This document shows, one piece after another, positions 4,779-6,283 of a stretch of DNA of 6,283 bases. Numbering within the stretch: the stretch's first letter is position 1; every line of letters begins with the position of its first letter. A program made the translations under genes and the position numbers. Source of the DNA: Candidatus Saccharibacteria bacterium UBA7683 (lineage in GTDB: Bacteria > Patescibacteriota > Saccharimonadia > Saccharimonadales > UBA7683); contig DLGX01000025.1 of NCBI GenBank assembly GCA_002482925.1, positions 1 through 6,283 of the forward strand, in the 5' to 3' direction. Below the pieces are notes generated by a model. That model made no database searches, was not told the DNA's origin, and saw nothing but the letters and a program-made list of their open reading frames with translations.

Positions 4779-6263
4779 ATGAAACAAACACTTAAATTCC
4801 TTACCCTAGGCCTCCTCACGTCTGGCCTTTTTGTCTTAGCAAAAGCTCCCGTAGCCCATGCAGCAACCCTTACCGTAAACTCTACTGCTGACACTGCAGT
4901 CCAAGACGATGGTGACTGTACTCTTAGAGAAGCTATTAACAACGTGAACGCAGGCTCAGACACCACCGATGGTGGAGCTGGAGGAGACTGTATAGCTGCT
5001 GATGGGGTAGATGATACGGTGATGTTGCCTAGTGGGACTATAACGCTAACAGCAAATTTACCTGCCATTACTGAATCTATTGTTATCGAAGGCGAAGGAA
5101 TGGATGTAACTGTGGTCAATGGCGCAAGTTTATACGGTGGCATAGACTCGCAAGGAACTGATTTTACTCTTAAAAAAATTACACTCACGGCGATGCGAGA
5201 TATGGGTGTGCTTGCGAGGGGGGATGGCAATGTAACTTACGAAGAAATTGAGGTTGACGGCTCTGGTTGGCAAATGACTGATCCAACGAATGTATCGGCA
5301 GGCATTGTTGCCGGAACTTCTCCAACTGCTGACACAACAGTAGTAATGAAAAATATATATGTTCATGACTTCATGGTAGATTCCTCACAATTTTTTCCGG
5401 CTGGGGCTATTGCGGGCGGTACCGCGAATACTCTGGTAATAGCAGACAATATAACAATTTCAAATAATACCAATACAGGGATAGTACAAGCCTTTATGAT
5501 AGGTTCAGGTCTGTTTGATGGAGGTGCTACACCAGCTCGTGTCAGTGCTCGAGTTAATAACTTAACTATTGATCACAACACTTCAACTAATTCAACTGTA
5601 ACGGGCGTAAGTCTAGCAGTCATTAATAACGATACGATAACTGCGTCGTCTAGCTTGCGAAACATCACTATAACAAATTTGAGCGGTGGTGGTACTTCAC
5701 CCTTCTTGGGTTCAGTGGGTACAGGCGCAGCAATTGCTGTAGTAGCTGCCGCCGGCGTTCATGTCGACGCATTACTTACAGTCGCTAATCTTTTAGTCGC
5801 TGATAACAATTTTAATAACTGTGCTACTTCAAATATAGGGCCTGCTATTGGAGGTTATTCTGGTACTGTAGCCACCACCATAACCTCCCAAGGCGGCAAC
5901 CTTTCAGACGACACCTCATGTAGCCCTTACTTCACTCAACCCACCGATCAAAACAATCTCACCACTCTTGGTACTACTCTTGAAGCTCTTTCAGACAACG
6001 GTGGCTTTGTTCCTACCATAGCCCTTAAACAAGGTTCTCCTGCTATAGATTCAGGTATAACCATAGCTGGCCTTACTAACGACGCCCGCCTTGCAGTACG
6101 TCCTCAAGGTTCAGCCTATGACTCTGGCGCGTATGAATCACCGTTTACTAAGCCTGTTGCGGTGTTGGCTAGTACGGGAACGCCTCAGCTATTGATTTCT
6201 ATAGTAGCGCTTGGAATGATCTTGAGTGGCACTGTGCTGTATAGATTTAAGATTGCAATATAA
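4779..6263 (+). CDS. secreted beta-helix surface protein with CSLREA and choice-of-anchor Q regions and LASTG tail
   Basis: The 494-residue protein begins with a signal peptide (KQTLK, hydrophobic core, likely cleavage after VAHA at 28). The CSLREA-type motif DCTLREAINNVNAG lies at 46-59. From about 85 to 350, short strands recur in patterns such as NITISNN, NLTIDHN and NITITN, typical of a right-handed parallel beta-helix. Residues 394-453 (LSDNGGFVPTIAL, GSPAIDSG, RPQG, DSGAYE) match the choice-of-anchor Q signature. The C-terminus has LASTG (463-467), a hydrophobic helix (about 470-487) and YRFKIAI, resembling a sortase sorting signal of the LAxTG kind, or simply a membrane anchor. GGAG (4762-4765) lies 13 bases before the ATG, somewhat far. 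The four cysteines outside the signal peptide lie in the end regions (47, 71; 348, 381) and may form disulfides. It has its own promoter and no partner gene in view. Likely role: display on the cell surface, perhaps adhesion to host cells (inference). No enzyme motif is visible. Confidence 0.88.
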   Translation: MKQTLKFLTLGLLTSGLFVLAKAPVAHAATLTVNSTADTAVQDDGDCTLREAINNVNAGSDTTDGGAGGDCIAADGVDDTVMLPSGTITLTANLPAITESIVIEGEGMDVTVVNGASLYGGIDSQGTDFTLKKITLTAMRDMGVLARGDGNVTYEEIEVDGSGWQMTDPTNVSAGIVAGTSPTADTTVVMKNIYVHDFMVDSSQFFPAGAIAGGTANTLVIADNITISNNTNTGIVQAFMIGSGLFDGGATPARVSARVNNLTIDHNTSTNSTVTGVSLAVINNDTITASSSLRNITITNLSGGGTSPFLGSVGTGAAIAVVAAAGVHVDALLTVANLLVADNNFNNCATSNIGPAIGGYSGTVATTITSQGGNLSDDTSCSPYFTQPTDQNNLTTLGTTLEALSDNGGFVPTIALKQGSPAIDSGITIAGLTNDARLAVRPQGSAYDSGAYESPFTKPVAVLASTGTPQLLISIVALGMILSGTVLYRFKIAI

Positions 6264-6283
6264 AATCGCGTAAGTGTATCTCA

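Noticed and set aside
4646..5230. 194-codon minus-strand frame opposite the surface protein gene
   Set aside because: Low-complexity Ser/Val/Pro product with no recognisable domain, antisense to a gene with signal peptide, CSLREA and anchor-Q motifs.
1..6283. Alternative code with TGA read as glycine (as in some CPR lineages)
   Set aside because: TGA ends the transporter and the 125-residue protein at sensible points and never occurs inside the long reading frames.
1..6283. CRISPR array, transposase or integrase
   Set aside because: No regularly spaced repeats and no recombinase or transposase reading frame is present on either strand.

Overview
The window looks like part of a Candidatus Saccharibacteria (TM7) or other Patescibacteria/CPR chromosome. 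This is inferred from gene content and compact layout, not from a marker gene. The proteins read in the standard code: TGA ends two genes and is not used internally. Base composition is moderately AT-rich, and all three intact tRNA genes encode their own CCA.

Region 1 (1-653, minus strand): a strong sigma70-type promoter reads leftward into a two-gene unit. The first gene encodes a 53-residue two-helix membrane peptide. The second, with a TTG start, is the N-terminal part of an ABC1/UbiB/AarF-type atypical kinase that runs off the left edge. The Shine-Dalgarno of the kinase overlaps the stop codon of the small gene, so the two are probably translationally coupled.

Region 2 (660-1438, plus): tRNA-Pro(TGG) with an intrinsic terminator, then a short VIT1/CCC1-family metal transporter that almost lacks the usual cytosolic metal-binding loop.

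Region 3 (1446-4279, plus): an operon with a good promoter whose predicted transcription start coincides with the first ATG, so it is probably leaderless. It encodes a 125-residue membrane protein overlapping by ATGA with an 807-residue double-AAA+ Clp-like ATPase. That ATPase has an N-terminal membrane anchor, lacks the aromatic pore-loop residues in both rings, and shows no recognisable ClpP-docking tripeptide. The two products probably form a membrane-associated machine.

Region 4 (4285-4672, plus): tRNA-Gly(TCC) and tRNA-Arg(TCT), one base apart, behind an extended -10 promoter and followed by a terminator. Downstream lies a broken second copy of the 3' half of tRNA-Arg, split inside the T-loop by 57 bases, with a large imperfect hairpin built on its left part and its own terminator. 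It looks like the scar of a tRNA-targeted integration or duplication.

Region 5 (4688-6263, plus): a secreted 494-residue protein with a signal peptide, CSLREA-type N-terminus, beta-helix-like middle, choice-of-anchor Q-type region, and a C-terminal LASTG-hydrophobic-basic tail resembling a sortase sorting signal. It is probably a surface protein. No CRISPR array, transposase, integrase or recognisable defence system is present. The most unusual items are the Clp-like ATPase with its partner, and the tRNA-Arg scar.
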